Source of the DNA: G023898405 sp964368985
GTDB lineage: Bacteria; Myxococcota; UBA727; JABDBI01
DNA length: 27,966 nucleotides
Reading direction: 5' to 3'
NCBI GenBank assembly: GCA_964368985.1
Contig: CAYJDW010000029.1
Location: 1 to 27,966, forward strand
The position numbers and the translations under genes are program-made. A model generated the notes under the pieces. The model saw only the letters and a program-made list of their open reading frames with translations, ran no database searches and was not told where the DNA came from. This document shows, piece by piece, positions 16,376 through 25,152 of the stretch. Numbering within the stretch: position 1 is the stretch's first letter; every line of letters starts with the position of its first letter.

Positions 16376-18244
16376 TTATGATGCCCGCTCGGCGCGTTTT
16401 ATTTCTACCGCCAAAAGCCCGATGGCCGCAGGGGTAATGCCCTGAATGCGGGAGGCTTGCCCTAGCGTTTTGGGCCTAAACGTCTTTAGTTTTTCAAAAA
16501 TTTCGTTACTTAAACCTGGCGATTGGCGCTCAAATAAGTGTTCGGGAATGCCTGCATTCTCTAAGGCCCGTTGTTTTTCTTGCGTGAGCTCAGCGCGCTT
16601 AATATAGCCTTCATATTTAAGCTCAATCGAAGCTCTGATGAGCACACGAGTATCACTCACTTGGCAATCCTCAGGCAAAAGCGGCAAAACAGCGCTTTCT
16701 GAGATCTCCGGGCGGCGAATTAACTGGGCAAGTTTGGTTTTGGCGACAATCGGAGCAGATCCCAAACCAGTCAAAATACCATTGACTGTTTCGCTAGGTT
16801 CAATCAATAAATCTGCCATTTTCGCCATTACAGAACTCACCTCATTTTCAAAGGCTTTCATGCGTCCATAACGAGCCTGCGGCAAAAGGCCAATGCGATC
16901 GCCTTCATCCATAAGGCGGGCATAAGTGTTATCATCTCGCAGGGTCAAGCGGTGCTCAGCGCGTGAAGTAAACATGCGATAGGGCTCGGTGGTGCCTTTG
17001 GTGATTAAATCATCGATGAGCACGCCCATATAAGCTTGATCACGACGCAGCATCAAAGGCGCCTCGCCTTTCATCGAAAGGGCCGCGTTTATTCCTGCCA
17101 TCAGGCCTTGAGCGGCGGCTTCTTCATAGCCGGTGGTGCCATTGATTTGGCCGGCCAAATAAAGTCCACTGACTTTTTTTACTTCAAGCGTGGCATAGAG
17201 TTCGGTGGGGTCAACATAATCATAATCCACGGCATATCCCCAGCGCGTGACCTCGACATTCTCCAATCCCTTCATGGTTCGCAAAAATTTAATCTGGACT
17301 GAAGGGGGCAGCGACGTCGACAAGCCATTGGGATAATATTCATGAGTATCGAGACCATGAGGCTCTAAAAATACCAAGTGAGACTCTTTTTCGCGAAAGC
17401 GAATAACTTTGTCCTCGATACTCGGGCAATAACGAGGGCCCCGGGCAGGAAGCTGGCCGTTGTAAATCGGAGCGATTCCCTCGGTGATACCATCGCTAAT
17501 GCTTTGATGGGTACGCTCATTGGTATGAGTGATGCGACACGAAACTTGGGGCAGAGGCGGGAGCTCATTTTCAAAAGCGAAGCGCGGCGCAGGAAGTTCA
17601 GGCAATTGCTCGTCGAGAACCTCCATATTGATGGTTCGTCCATCAAGCCTCGGACAAGTGCCCGTCTTAAGACGACCTAGACGCAAACCATGTTCCATTA
17701 AAGAATGCGATAAGCCCCGCTGCGGAGCCTCGCCTGCACGCCCACCCTCGCTAATATCAGTTCCCAAATGAAGCTTGCCACCCAAAAAAGTGCCCGTGGT
17801 GATGATTACTTTCTCGGCCCTGATCATCCCGCTGTGGCGCGTCTGAACACCAGCTATACGACCATTTTCGCTAACAATAGCGACGACATCGTCTTGACGC
17901 ACCTGTAAATTGTCGGCGGTCATAACCACTTTGTGCATGTATTGGCGATAGCGCTCCATGTCGCTTTGACAACGCACGGCCTGCACTGCCGGCCCGCGAG
18001 AAGCGTTGAGCACACGAAAATGAATACCGGTGGCATCAGCTGCCTTCGCCATTTCACCGCCCAGCGCATCTATCTCGCGCACCAAATGCCCTTTGCCCAC
18101 GCCGCCGATGGCGGGGTTACAGCTCATGGCGCCAATCCGGTCAATCATGCCCGTGATGAGCAAAGTGGGGATTCCCATCCGAGCACTCGCTAGTGCGGCC
18201 TCGATGCCGGCGTGACCGCCCCCGATGATTATAATTTTTGCCAT
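16376..18244 (-). CDS. mnmG: tRNA uridine-5-carboxymethylaminomethyl modification enzyme MnmG (GidA)
   Basis: A 622-residue FAD enzyme, the partner of MnmE in wobble-uridine modification. The N-terminal dinucleotide-binding motif is IIIGGGHAGIEAALASARMG (5-24), followed by family blocks MSCNPAIGGVGKGH and RGPAVQA. The C-terminal helical MnmE/tRNA-binding region ends ASRIQGITPAAIGLLAVEIK. Length is normal. It starts only 36 nt after the stop of the beta-helix gene, with AGGT about 11 nt upstream of the ATG. Any promoter of its own must therefore lie in that short gap or inside the upstream gene. Confidence 0.97.
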   Translation of the reverse strand: MAKIIIIGGGHAGIEAALASARMGIPTLLITGMIDRIGAMSCNPAIGGVGKGHLVREIDALGGEMAKAADATGIHFRVLNASRGPAVQAVRCQSDMERYRQYMHKVVMTADNLQVRQDDVVAIVSENGRIAGVQTRHSGMIRAEKVIITTGTFLGGKLHLGTDISEGGRAGEAPQRGLSHSLMEHGLRLGRLKTGTCPRLDGRTINMEVLDEQLPELPAPRFAFENELPPLPQVSCRITHTNERTHQSISDGITEGIAPIYNGQLPARGPRYCPSIEDKVIRFREKESHLVFLEPHGLDTHEYYPNGLSTSLPPSVQIKFLRTMKGLENVEVTRWGYAVDYDYVDPTELYATLEVKKVSGLYLAGQINGTTGYEEAAAQGLMAGINAALSMKGEAPLMLRRDQAYMGVLIDDLITKGTTEPYRMFTSRAEHRLTLRDDNTYARLMDEGDRIGLLPQARYGRMKAFENEVSSVMAKMADLLIEPSETVNGILTGLGSAPIVAKTKLAQLIRRPEISESAVLPLLPEDCQVSDTRVLIRASIELKYEGYIKRAELTQEKQRALENAGIPEHLFERQSPGLSNEIFEKLKTFRPKTLGQASRIQGITPAAIGLLAVEIKRAERAS

Positions 18245-18280
18245 TTCTCATTTACCTAAAGTTCTAAAGAATTGTTAATA

Positions 18281-21200
18281 TTAATGCCCACTCACCACTT
18301 CCCGAGGCTGAGCACTGGGCGGAGCAGGAACATTGCCGCTCACCGTAAAAGCGTTATCGGTAAATCCAAAATAGTTAAGGGTCTTAAGCGCTGCGGGAAT
18401 CGATATGGTTGCAGTCGTTGTAGGGGGATTAAACGCGCCTGACACGGTATTATCTTGCAAAATTATCGGTCCAGCCATTTGCACCGGCACCAGGGCCAAA
18501 GGATCCAGCAGCATGTGCACGCCCACTTGGCCATCTCTATAGGCGGGATTGATAGCAGGCAAGGGATCAACAGTTCTATCATTGAAACTAAGCGCTGCGG
18601 CCCAGGAAGAACCTATTTGAGCGTTGAGAACTTTGTTGGCAAAGAAATTGCTTTCTCTTACCTCTAAACTATTCATAGAATGCAGATAAACGCCAGCTGA
18701 ACCCTTCGTCACCAATGCCACCCCTTCCGCTTCGCATTCCTGGACACTTGACCTTGCGATAAGGAGGATTCGGGGATCATTAGCCGTAGCGCTGCCCCCT
18801 AGATAAAGCCCACCAGCATTGCCGTTCTCAGCCCGACCTTTGTGGATGATAGAATCCCGTACCTCCATGACGCGCTGTAAATTGGTGACTAACATGGTGC
18901 CACCTGTCGCAGCTCGATTATCAGAGAAGGCCATTTTATCCACGCTAATACTTCCAGCATTGTTAATGAAAAACGCGCCGCCCACATTGGTGGCCTTATT
19001 CGCCTCGATTAGGAAAAAGCCCCGCTTTTCAAGCAGCGGATCGCTCCCATTTAAAGTATCGAGAGTATTAGCAGCAAGAGTCTGGCCGACGGGATAAACG
19101 CGGGCGCCATCGAGACGAGTTCGGGGATCTTTTAGATATTCAATAGGTTGAAGACCCGCCGCATCAAGGTTATCGTTGTGATATAAATTAAATTCGTTGC
19201 CTTCCATGTCACCAAGATATACCGCACCACCACTAATTGAAGCGCTATTACCATACATAAGCGAGGATTTTAATCCCACGTTCCCGCCCATGGCACCGAC
19301 GTGGAGAGCACCGCCCGATCCTGCACCTGCAGAATTTGACAGCCAGGCTTGGTTGGCAATGGTGAGAGTGCCTTCAATCCTATCGAAGAAGAAAGCGCCG
19401 CCGCTTCCTGCGGCCGTGTTGTTGGTTATTTTTGCAATATCCTCAAGAAGCGGATTCGGCACACCACTCACTCTCGCAATCACCGCCAAGTGGAGATTTT
19501 TTAAAGAAGCTTCTGGATTTTTTATAGTTACATCATGGAGCACACGACCAAAACAAAAGGCACCACCGTCGCCATTGATAGTTGAATTATTGGAAAGCTC
19601 TACGCCGTCGCATTCCACCGTGTCAACATCCCCAACCAAACTCATGGCCCCGCCAGCAGTATGCGATTGATTAGCTAAAAACTTGGCATCCCTCATCTCG
19701 ACAATATGTGGGGCCTGAGCAATATAAACCGCGCCGCCACGAGCGCCCACTTGCAGGGCTTTATTGCCCTCGAAAACGCTTTTAAAGGAAAAACCTAGAG
19801 CTGAATTTGGGCCCCCGGGATGAAATCCTAAATGGAGCGCTCCGCCATGTCGATCGGATTTATTATTGCGAAATAAAATTTCATGCCCATCGACACCTCT
19901 TAGATAAAAAGTGTTAAGAAAAGCGTCGCTATAAAAAGCACCGCCCGGCCCTACGGCTTCATTGTCGATAAACTCAGTGCCATTTTTAATTACAACCGCA
20001 GCTCCTTGATGAAAGAGCAGATTTCGTGCCGCGGCAATATTTTCAAAGGCCCCATAAATGGCCCCGCCTTTACCTAAATCACCTAGATCTTTGACCGCTT
20101 TATTGTCTATAAAATGGGCATTTTCAATTTCTAGCTCAAACACATCTTGGATACAAAGAGCGCCGCCCCTTTCCAAGGCGCGATTGCCGCTAAAACGCGC
20201 ATCATTATTCACCACCAGCTTGGCGGAAGCATCGCTTGCTGCCAAATTTAGGGAATCGCTTTGATAGTGAATAGCGCCGCCCCGGCGGACAACAGGAATA
20301 TTTCGCGTAGGCTTGGCTAAGCCATTATTTTTGTAGTTTCCACCATCGATGACTGTATCGGGCGCGAGCAACATATAGGCGCAGCCCCCAAAGAATCCTG
20401 CGGAATTTTCATCGCAAAAGAGATTTTTCATGGGCATAGGCCCTGGGGTGAGGAGATTTTCTCCCCGAGATTGCATCACATGCAAGGCGCCGCCGGATTC
20501 TAAAGCGCTATTATTTCTGTATCGAATATCGGCGTGGGCCGAGAAATGATTATTATAAAGAAAAGCCGCGCCACCAGCCACTGCACTGTTGCCATTAAAG
20601 GTGACCGTTTCCATGGTCACATGGTCACTGCCCCAAATATAAGTCCCGCCCCCCCGATCGATGGCCTCATTCCAAGCAATGACGCTCTCTTCACCGAGCC
20701 ATAAGCCACTGACCCCCGAAGCCAATAAGCCCGCTCCCGAGGCAACATCACGGTGTTCGGCAATGGTGGTTTTTAAAATCTTGATGCGCTGGACCAAGTT
20801 CCGAGCATCCGAGGCCAAAAAAATTCCTGCCCCACTACCGCTTCGGGCGAGGGTATTTTTATCAATCTTGACACCATGCAAACTGATCATGTGGGCAGTG
20901 CCGCGGATCATGAGCCCACCGCCTCGCTCAAGGGCAGAGTTTGCAGAAATAGAACCATCTTTTATGGCCACTAATTCGACATCGCCAAACAAAGCGATCC
21001 CACCACCACCTTGATCAATATCCCCGGCGAGGGCTTTGTTATTGTGGATTTTGCAATTGTCTAAACTAAATCTAGGCGCAGGAAACAGCTCAGAGTTTTC
21101 CGTCCATAAAGGCAGAGCCTCGGTGGCGCCGCTATTGAATATGGCTATGGCGCCACCGGATCCGAGAGCTTGGTTATTTTGCACGAAGAGTTTTTTAAGT

Positions 21201-22534
21201 TCGATCCGAGAAAGCCCATGGCCTGCCATGGCAATGGCGCCTCCGTGATTGACCGCCTGGTTTTTTGTGAAGGTGCTGTAATGGTCACCCAAAAGTGCAT
21301 TTTCATAAATTCTTATCCCTCGAGGACCGCTAAGGCCTTCTTGCTCGCCATTCCATTTTTCACTGGCAATATAAACCGCTCCCCCCATGCCCGTGAAGCG
21401 TTGCAAAGCGCCACCAATCGCAGTGCCCAAGGGATGAATGAGGCCTGCGCCAATGGGAAGTAGGCCTTTTCCGAGGGCATGGGATGAACTCACCTCAATG
21501 CCATCAAAGCTAATCTCAGCCGCGTTTTCTGCGATATAAAGCGCACCACCATTTTCATCGGCCATACAGCCTGAAAATTTCGCGTCGCTAAAAGTAATAT
21601 TCTCGGCCGATTGAGCGATGGCCACACAGCCACCGTTAAATTTAGCGCGGCTGTTTTTAAAATTAAGAGCAGTGAGATGAATGTCCTGGGCACTCCCCCT
21701 GATGGCTAAAGCACCGCCCGTTTTCTTATGAAAATCAAGTTCGGGATCGCTTAAATTTGAGCCCTGAGCAAAGCCCCCAGTCACGGTAAAATCACTGATG
21801 TGGATATCTCGTACGCTCTTATCGCCGCGGTCGCCCGCTATTAAAATCACGTGGTTACTTTTCATTTCACCGTCGAGAATAGTTTCTCGCTTTAAATTAC
21901 CGCTAGGGTTCGTGATGCGGTTATAAGCAATCTCTAAACAGCGATCTTCGGGCTGATAGCCACCTTTTAAGTGGATATTTTTCATATTATCGCCCTGGAT
22001 ACCGATAAACCGCACAAGACTCTCATGCTCCCCGAGGCCCACGGCTCCAGAGGCTTTAATCGCGCGATCCTCATGGGAAAAACTATAAGTCCCGCCCGCG
22101 ACCAGAATATAAATAGGGGTATTCGCCAAAGAACTGGCGCTTCGTAAAAGTTCGTGGCGGACATCAAAAGCCCGCTTGAGCCCGAGCGCAACGCCATTAA
22201 TCGCGTGCTCCCAGGATGAGCCATCCCCGGGACGCGCCACCTTGAGATCGACATAAATGGGAATGCCCGTGCTTTTACTATTCATTTCCCCGAGGTCGGT
22301 ACAAATCAAATTTTCAATCCCCGGCTCTTCTTCGCTCGGATCCACCGGCCTTATCCTCGGCTCAGACTTTTTTATCTCTAGAGCTGAACTTTCCATATCA
22401 ACTACGACAACCGGGATGCCACGTTCCCCAATCCTCATTAATTCATCAACGCAAGCCAAGTTAAGCACCAATAAAAAAACTGGTGCAATCGATATTAAAT
22501 ATCTACTATTGCTAAACATAATGGCCTGCATCAA
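18281..22534 (-). CDS. Exported Pmp-like right-handed beta-helix protein without autotransporter barrel
   Basis: A 1417-residue protein of unknown function. A hydrophobic signal segment (about 12-27) ends LNLAC (Cys28); this is a poor lipobox because Asn is at -3, so lipidation is uncertain. Residues 93-150 carry YVD...GDGSSWEHAI...ILVAGGTY, a start seen in many surface beta-helix proteins. From 272 to about 1248 there are close to 30 rungs built on GGA(L/I/V/F) boxes, often preceded by F..N (FSGNRALERGGAL, FRNNKSDRHGGAL). That is the combination that defines chlamydial Pmp passengers. Unlike Pmps, the C-terminus is a soluble tail (ending REVVSGH) without a beta-barrel or terminal Phe. The start is Met1, or Met6 (22519) with AGG just upstream. 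It is the first of a short minus-strand run into mnmG. Confidence 0.82.
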   Translation of the reverse strand: MMQAIMFSNSRYLISIAPVFLLVLNLACVDELMRIGERGIPVVVVDMESSALEIKKSEPRIRPVDPSEEEPGIENLICTDLGEMNSKSTGIPIYVDLKVARPGDGSSWEHAINGVALGLKRAFDVRHELLRSASSLANTPIYILVAGGTYSFSHEDRAIKASGAVGLGEHESLVRFIGIQGDNMKNIHLKGGYQPEDRCLEIAYNRITNPSGNLKRETILDGEMKSNHVILIAGDRGDKSVRDIHISDFTVTGGFAQGSNLSDPELDFHKKTGGALAIRGSAQDIHLTALNFKNSRAKFNGGCVAIAQSAENITFSDAKFSGCMADENGGALYIAENAAEISFDGIEVSSSHALGKGLLPIGAGLIHPLGTAIGGALQRFTGMGGAVYIASEKWNGEQEGLSGPRGIRIYENALLGDHYSTFTKNQAVNHGGAIAMAGHGLSRIELKKLFVQNNQALGSGGAIAIFNSGATEALPLWTENSELFPAPRFSLDNCKIHNNKALAGDIDQGGGGIALFGDVELVAIKDGSISANSALERGGGLMIRGTAHMISLHGVKIDKNTLARSGSGAGIFLASDARNLVQRIKILKTTIAEHRDVASGAGLLASGVSGLWLGEESVIAWNEAIDRGGGTYIWGSDHVTMETVTFNGNSAVAGGAAFLYNNHFSAHADIRYRNNSALESGGALHVMQSRGENLLTPGPMPMKNLFCDENSAGFFGGCAYMLLAPDTVIDGGNYKNNGLAKPTRNIPVVRRGGAIHYQSDSLNLAASDASAKLVVNNDARFSGNRALERGGALCIQDVFELEIENAHFIDNKAVKDLGDLGKGGAIYGAFENIAAARNLLFHQGAAVVIKNGTEFIDNEAVGPGGAFYSDAFLNTFYLRGVDGHEILFRNNKSDRHGGALHLGFHPGGPNSALGFSFKSVFEGNKALQVGARGGAVYIAQAPHIVEMRDAKFLANQSHTAGGAMSLVGDVDTVECDGVELSNNSTINGDGGAFCFGRVLHDVTIKNPEASLKNLHLAVIARVSGVPNPLLEDIAKITNNTAAGSGGAFFFDRIEGTLTIANQAWLSNSAGAGSGGALHVGAMGGNVGLKSSLMYGNSASISGGAVYLGDMEGNEFNLYHNDNLDAAGLQPIEYLKDPRTRLDGARVYPVGQTLAANTLDTLNGSDPLLEKRGFFLIEANKATNVGGAFFINNAGSISVDKMAFSDNRAATGGTMLVTNLQRVMEVRDSIIHKGRAENGNAGGLYLGGSATANDPRILLIARSSVQECEAEGVALVTKGSAGVYLHSMNSLEVRESNFFANKVLNAQIGSSWAAALSFNDRTVDPLPAINPAYRDGQVGVHMLLDPLALVPVQMAGPIILQDNTVSGAFNPPTTTATISIPAALKTLNYFGFTDNAFTVSGNVPAPPSAQPREVVSGH

Positions 22535-22615
22535 TTATAAAAACTACTGTTCTTCGTTCTAGCAAATCAGCAGGCTTGGTCAAGGCGGCATCTAAGCGCC
22601 TCAGCGTTGAGCGAA

Positions 22616-22631
22616 AAGCTATTTTTAGCTT
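22616..22631 (-). terminator. Weak hairpin after the ChaN/Tiki-like gene
   Basis: A 6-bp stem AAGCTA/TAGCTT with loop AAAA lies 7 nt past the stop codon on the minus strand, followed by only two further Ts (TTTTC including the stem end). It is too weak to be confident that transcription stops here, so the beta-helix gene might share the transcript. Confidence 0.25.
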
Positions 22632-22637
22632 AATTTC

Positions 22638-23549
22638 TTATAAATCCACACACGATTTTCCGCCTGATTTATTGGTGAAATCGTTTACAACATCTTTAAG
22701 AGTTTCATAAAATCTCTTGCTAAAAACGAGGGCATATTTTTTATCTTTCAAAAATCGGTAGATAGGAGCCGTAGAGCCGATACCAAAAGTTAAATCGGGT
22801 TTAGCGCCATATTTTTTCTGGATTTGGTTAAAAAATTCCTCAATGTTTTTATGGCGTTGGTCGGGGCAAATCAGCTGCTCACTCGTATAAAATTCAAGCT
22901 CAGGCACATGGCGAGCCCCGAGCATGACAAAAATGCGATTATGCTTCGCCATGGCCCTCTTTAGGGATTTTTCCACCATGTAGACGTTGCGTTCAACGAG
23001 AGATTCCCTTCTCGTCATATCCCAGCCGAAAAAGGGCATGGCTTTTGACGAATAAGGCGCCAATACCCAGTATCCGGAGCTGTTGATATAGCTCAATTGC
23101 CCCGTACTTTCGCGAAATTTGGTGGCGAGATTTTGCAAACTTTGTTCAAAGCCCCGAGGCGAATAATTAGTTTTCTGGCTCTGGCTTTGCTCGGCGGCGA
23201 GAATTTCCATGGTCTTTTGCGAGAAAAATTCCCAAGAACTTTGCTCGAGCGATTCAAGACTCTCGTCTAAAATAATAAAAGGCTTGTTTTTTTGCTTCTC
23301 TTTAGCAATCAGCAACAATTGCACCAACTGACTGCCTGGGTCATCATGAACCTCGGGTAACAACACCACCTGAGCGTCTGATAAAGAGGCGTTTCCCATG
23401 ACTACTAGGGGGCCTAGTTCCTTCAAATAGGTCCCTGGATCATTGGTTTGCGCGGCAATGGCTTTGAGGCGCGCGACCTGGTTTGAAGCATCATTCGCCA
23501 AGGCCTTGAGATGGCTGGCGAATATAATGAAGACCAATAAAAATTTCAT
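22638..23549 (-). CDS. Exported ChaN/Tiki-like (TraB/EreA-fold) protein
   Basis: A 303-residue protein with a signal peptide (1-18, cleavage after ALA). The body shows the spaced motifs of the ChaN/Tiki/EreA-type superfamily. There is LLPEVHDDPGSQ at 63-74 (usually GE.HD.), a middle block FFGWDMTRRESLVERNVYMVEKSL (174-196) and FVMLGARHVPE at 207-217 (the G..H motif). Relatives include haem-binding ChaN lipoproteins, erythromycin esterases and Tiki metalloproteases, so the biochemical role cannot be chosen. The two His residues (68 and 214) and Glu66 would be the likely metal or active-site ligands. Cys227 and Cys300 could form a disulfide. It lies between two other exported-protein genes on the same strand. 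Confidence 0.6.
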   Translation of the reverse strand: MKFLLVFIIFASHLKALANDASNQVARLKAIAAQTNDPGTYLKELGPLVVMGNASLSDAQVVLLPEVHDDPGSQLVQLLLIAKEKQKNKPFIILDESLESLEQSSWEFFSQKTMEILAAEQSQSQKTNYSPRGFEQSLQNLATKFRESTGQLSYINSSGYWVLAPYSSKAMPFFGWDMTRRESLVERNVYMVEKSLKRAMAKHNRIFVMLGARHVPELEFYTSEQLICPDQRHKNIEEFFNQIQKKYGAKPDLTFGIGSTAPIYRFLKDKKYALVFSKRFYETLKDVVNDFTNKSGGKSCVDL

Positions 23550-23621
23550 TGTAGAGTCCCGCGCATTTTATCTAAATATGGTTGCGCCTAATGTAGGAAC
23601 TTAGGACTCTTCATGCAGGTT

Positions 23622-24899
23622 TTAATCGATCGTGCGGCGATTTGCTTGAGAATTGGCCAGCAGCTCGGACAATAAAGGATCAAAAATTCCTTCACGGGTA
23701 GTAATTCTCAAATGAATTCGCCTTGCTGATGGACCAAAGCGCTTAAGTTTTCGCTGATCGAGGAAATTTTGCACAGGATGGCGAACCCACTTGTTGGAGA
23801 GGCCGCGCGCGAATTTTCGAATTAGTTCGTCATAAACTTCATATAAATCTGCTTCATTTGAGTTCTCAAATGCCTCGACATAGCCCAATAATAGGCTCTG
23901 CCATAAGCCATGCCAAGTGATATCGTCGATACCAAAATCGTCATTAACCAACATTTTTCGAGCGAAGCGATGAGCAATGGTTTTGACACTATGCAGCAAA
24001 TAAAGGTCAACAATATCGTTAACGCCCGATGTCCTATGATCCAGCGACATGGCGAAAGTTTCATTATCGATCAAGGTAAGCTCTTCGGTCGTGGCATCAT
24101 AAAAAATATTTTGTGCGTGAAAATCACCATGAATATAAGTTTTTCCGATTTTAACGTCGCTATCTTTTTTAATAATCGCATTTTTTTGATGCAGTTTTGA
24201 CATAGAAAAACCGACCCGATAAAAAACTCGTTGCATCTTTTTATATTCGACGCTTTGAGCAATCTCTTCCCGTGTCAAAAATTCTATTTCCTGGCCAAAA
24301 TCCGCTAAAATGCTGTGTAAACTTCTTCCCCTTGCTGTCTGCAAAAGCGAAAAATAACGTTTTTTCCCATGGGTTTTGAATAAAAAATGCAGATCTTCAA
24401 ACGTTATACGCGCCATCAGGTGGCTTGCAGGCTCACGCGTGGCCATCATGAGTTCCTTGGTGGGAACTTTTTCAGCAGACAAAGCCGATTTTTTTATGCG
24501 ATCAAGATGAGCGATTTCCGCTTTACCCTTTTTGGTTTCTTTCAATATATAAAGCGGCCGCCAATCATCTAGGCCAGCTGCCAAACAATTGTGATTATAG
24601 CTGATGGCAAAAAGCTGCCCGCTGTGCACACCTTTCGCGTTTTCACCAAGAGTCTTAGCGGTGAAACACTGGCGAGCCAAGGTCCAATCCATCAAAGCAT
24701 CCGGCAGGTCGAGCTGGCCCTCCCGAATCAAGGCTCCCATAATCTCGATAACAAAGCGATCGGTGAGAACGCCATCTTTAGGCAGCATAGGAGCTTTCGG
24801 CAATTTATCGAGATTGATTATGCCTAAGGAAGAAGAAGAGCTAGCGCATAGCCCGGCGCTCAAACCCAAGTGCATTAAAATCACAATCAGATGTTTCAT
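23622..24899 (-). CDS. Signal-peptide-bearing APH/choline-kinase-like protein
   Basis: A 425-residue protein with an N-terminal signal peptide (about 1-19) followed by a kinase-like fold. The putative beta-3 lysine is K120 in YILKETKK, with an alpha-C glutamate near E128 and a hinge SLLQTARGRSLHSIL (184-198). The catalytic loop YIHGDFHAQN (255-264) has Asp259 and Asn264, and metal-binding Asp278 lies in LIDNETF. These are the Brenner-type motifs of aminoglycoside phosphotransferases and choline or fructosamine kinases, and all key residues are intact. Such enzymes are normally cytoplasmic, so an export signal is unusual: ATP is absent from the periplasm, and the target may lie outside the cell. 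It has a strong RBS (AAGGAG four nt upstream). The substrate is unknown. Confidence 0.7.
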   Translation of the reverse strand: MKHLIVILMHLGLSAGLCASSSSSLGIINLDKLPKAPMLPKDGVLTDRFVIEIMGALIREGQLDLPDALMDWTLARQCFTAKTLGENAKGVHSGQLFAISYNHNCLAAGLDDWRPLYILKETKKGKAEIAHLDRIKKSALSAEKVPTKELMMATREPASHLMARITFEDLHFLFKTHGKKRYFSLLQTARGRSLHSILADFGQEIEFLTREEIAQSVEYKKMQRVFYRVGFSMSKLHQKNAIIKKDSDVKIGKTYIHGDFHAQNIFYDATTEELTLIDNETFAMSLDHRTSGVNDIVDLYLLHSVKTIAHRFARKMLVNDDFGIDDITWHGLWQSLLLGYVEAFENSNEADLYEVYDELIRKFARGLSNKWVRHPVQNFLDQRKLKRFGPSARRIHLRITTREGIFDPLLSELLANSQANRRTID

Positions 24900-24997
24900 C
24901 GCTTCTCCTTGCTTAAAAGCCCCAAGGAGTGTATCCGCGAAAATTTTGCTTTGGCTGGTGTAAATGGATTTTATGAAAGGCTAGATTCAGCATCTTT

Positions 24998-25020
24998 GGC
25001 AGGCAAAACTTTTGCCTGCC
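24998..25020. repeat. Perfect 11-bp palindrome upstream of the exported kinase-like gene
   Basis: GGCAGGCAAAA and TTTTGCCTGCC flank a single C. It lies about 100 nt upstream of the gene starting at 24899. It has no T-run on either side, so it is not a standard terminator. It could be an operator for a dimeric regulator or an RNA hairpin in the leader. Confidence 0.5.
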
Positions 25021-25032
25021 GAAGGAGAAACC

Positions 25033-25052
25033 GTCATTCCGGGCTTGACCGG
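25033..25052 (+). repeat. Fragment of a GTCATTCCGGGCTTGACC-type palindromic repeat
   Basis: GTCATTCCGGGCTTGACCGG is the left part of an intergenic palindrome I recognise from other proteobacterial genomes. Here one C is missing and the right half is degenerate, so it looks like a decayed copy. Confidence 0.4.
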
Positions 25053-25084
25053 CGTTGTCCCATAAATGTGGACCATTTTACCTC

Positions 25085-25139
25085 AACAACTCCTCGCCCG
25101 CTTGCGGGAGAGGCTAGGGAGAGGGGGCGTGGGGCATAA
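25085..25139 (+). repeat. Intergenic palindromic repeat, copy 5 (solo)
   Basis: It matches copy 3 exactly from AACAACTCC to GGGAGAGGG (25085-25125), then jumps to GCGTGGGGCATAA, which resembles the outer right flank of copy 4. It therefore looks like an internal-deletion version of the paired unit at 10197-10352. It fills part of the 253-nt gap between kamA and the kinase-like gene; that gap has no other gene. Confidence 0.8.
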
Positions 25140-25152
25140 TCGTACCCCTACC

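Noticed and set aside
18281..18420. Autotransporter beta-barrel at the C-terminus of the beta-helix protein
   Set aside because: The final residues are Pro/Ala/Val-rich without alternating amphipathic strands or a terminal Phe or Trp.
19197..19670. 157-codon open frame opposite the beta-helix gene
   Set aside because: It is rich in Ala-Pro-Pro from antisense reading of GGA boxes; similar frames recur wherever the repeat does.
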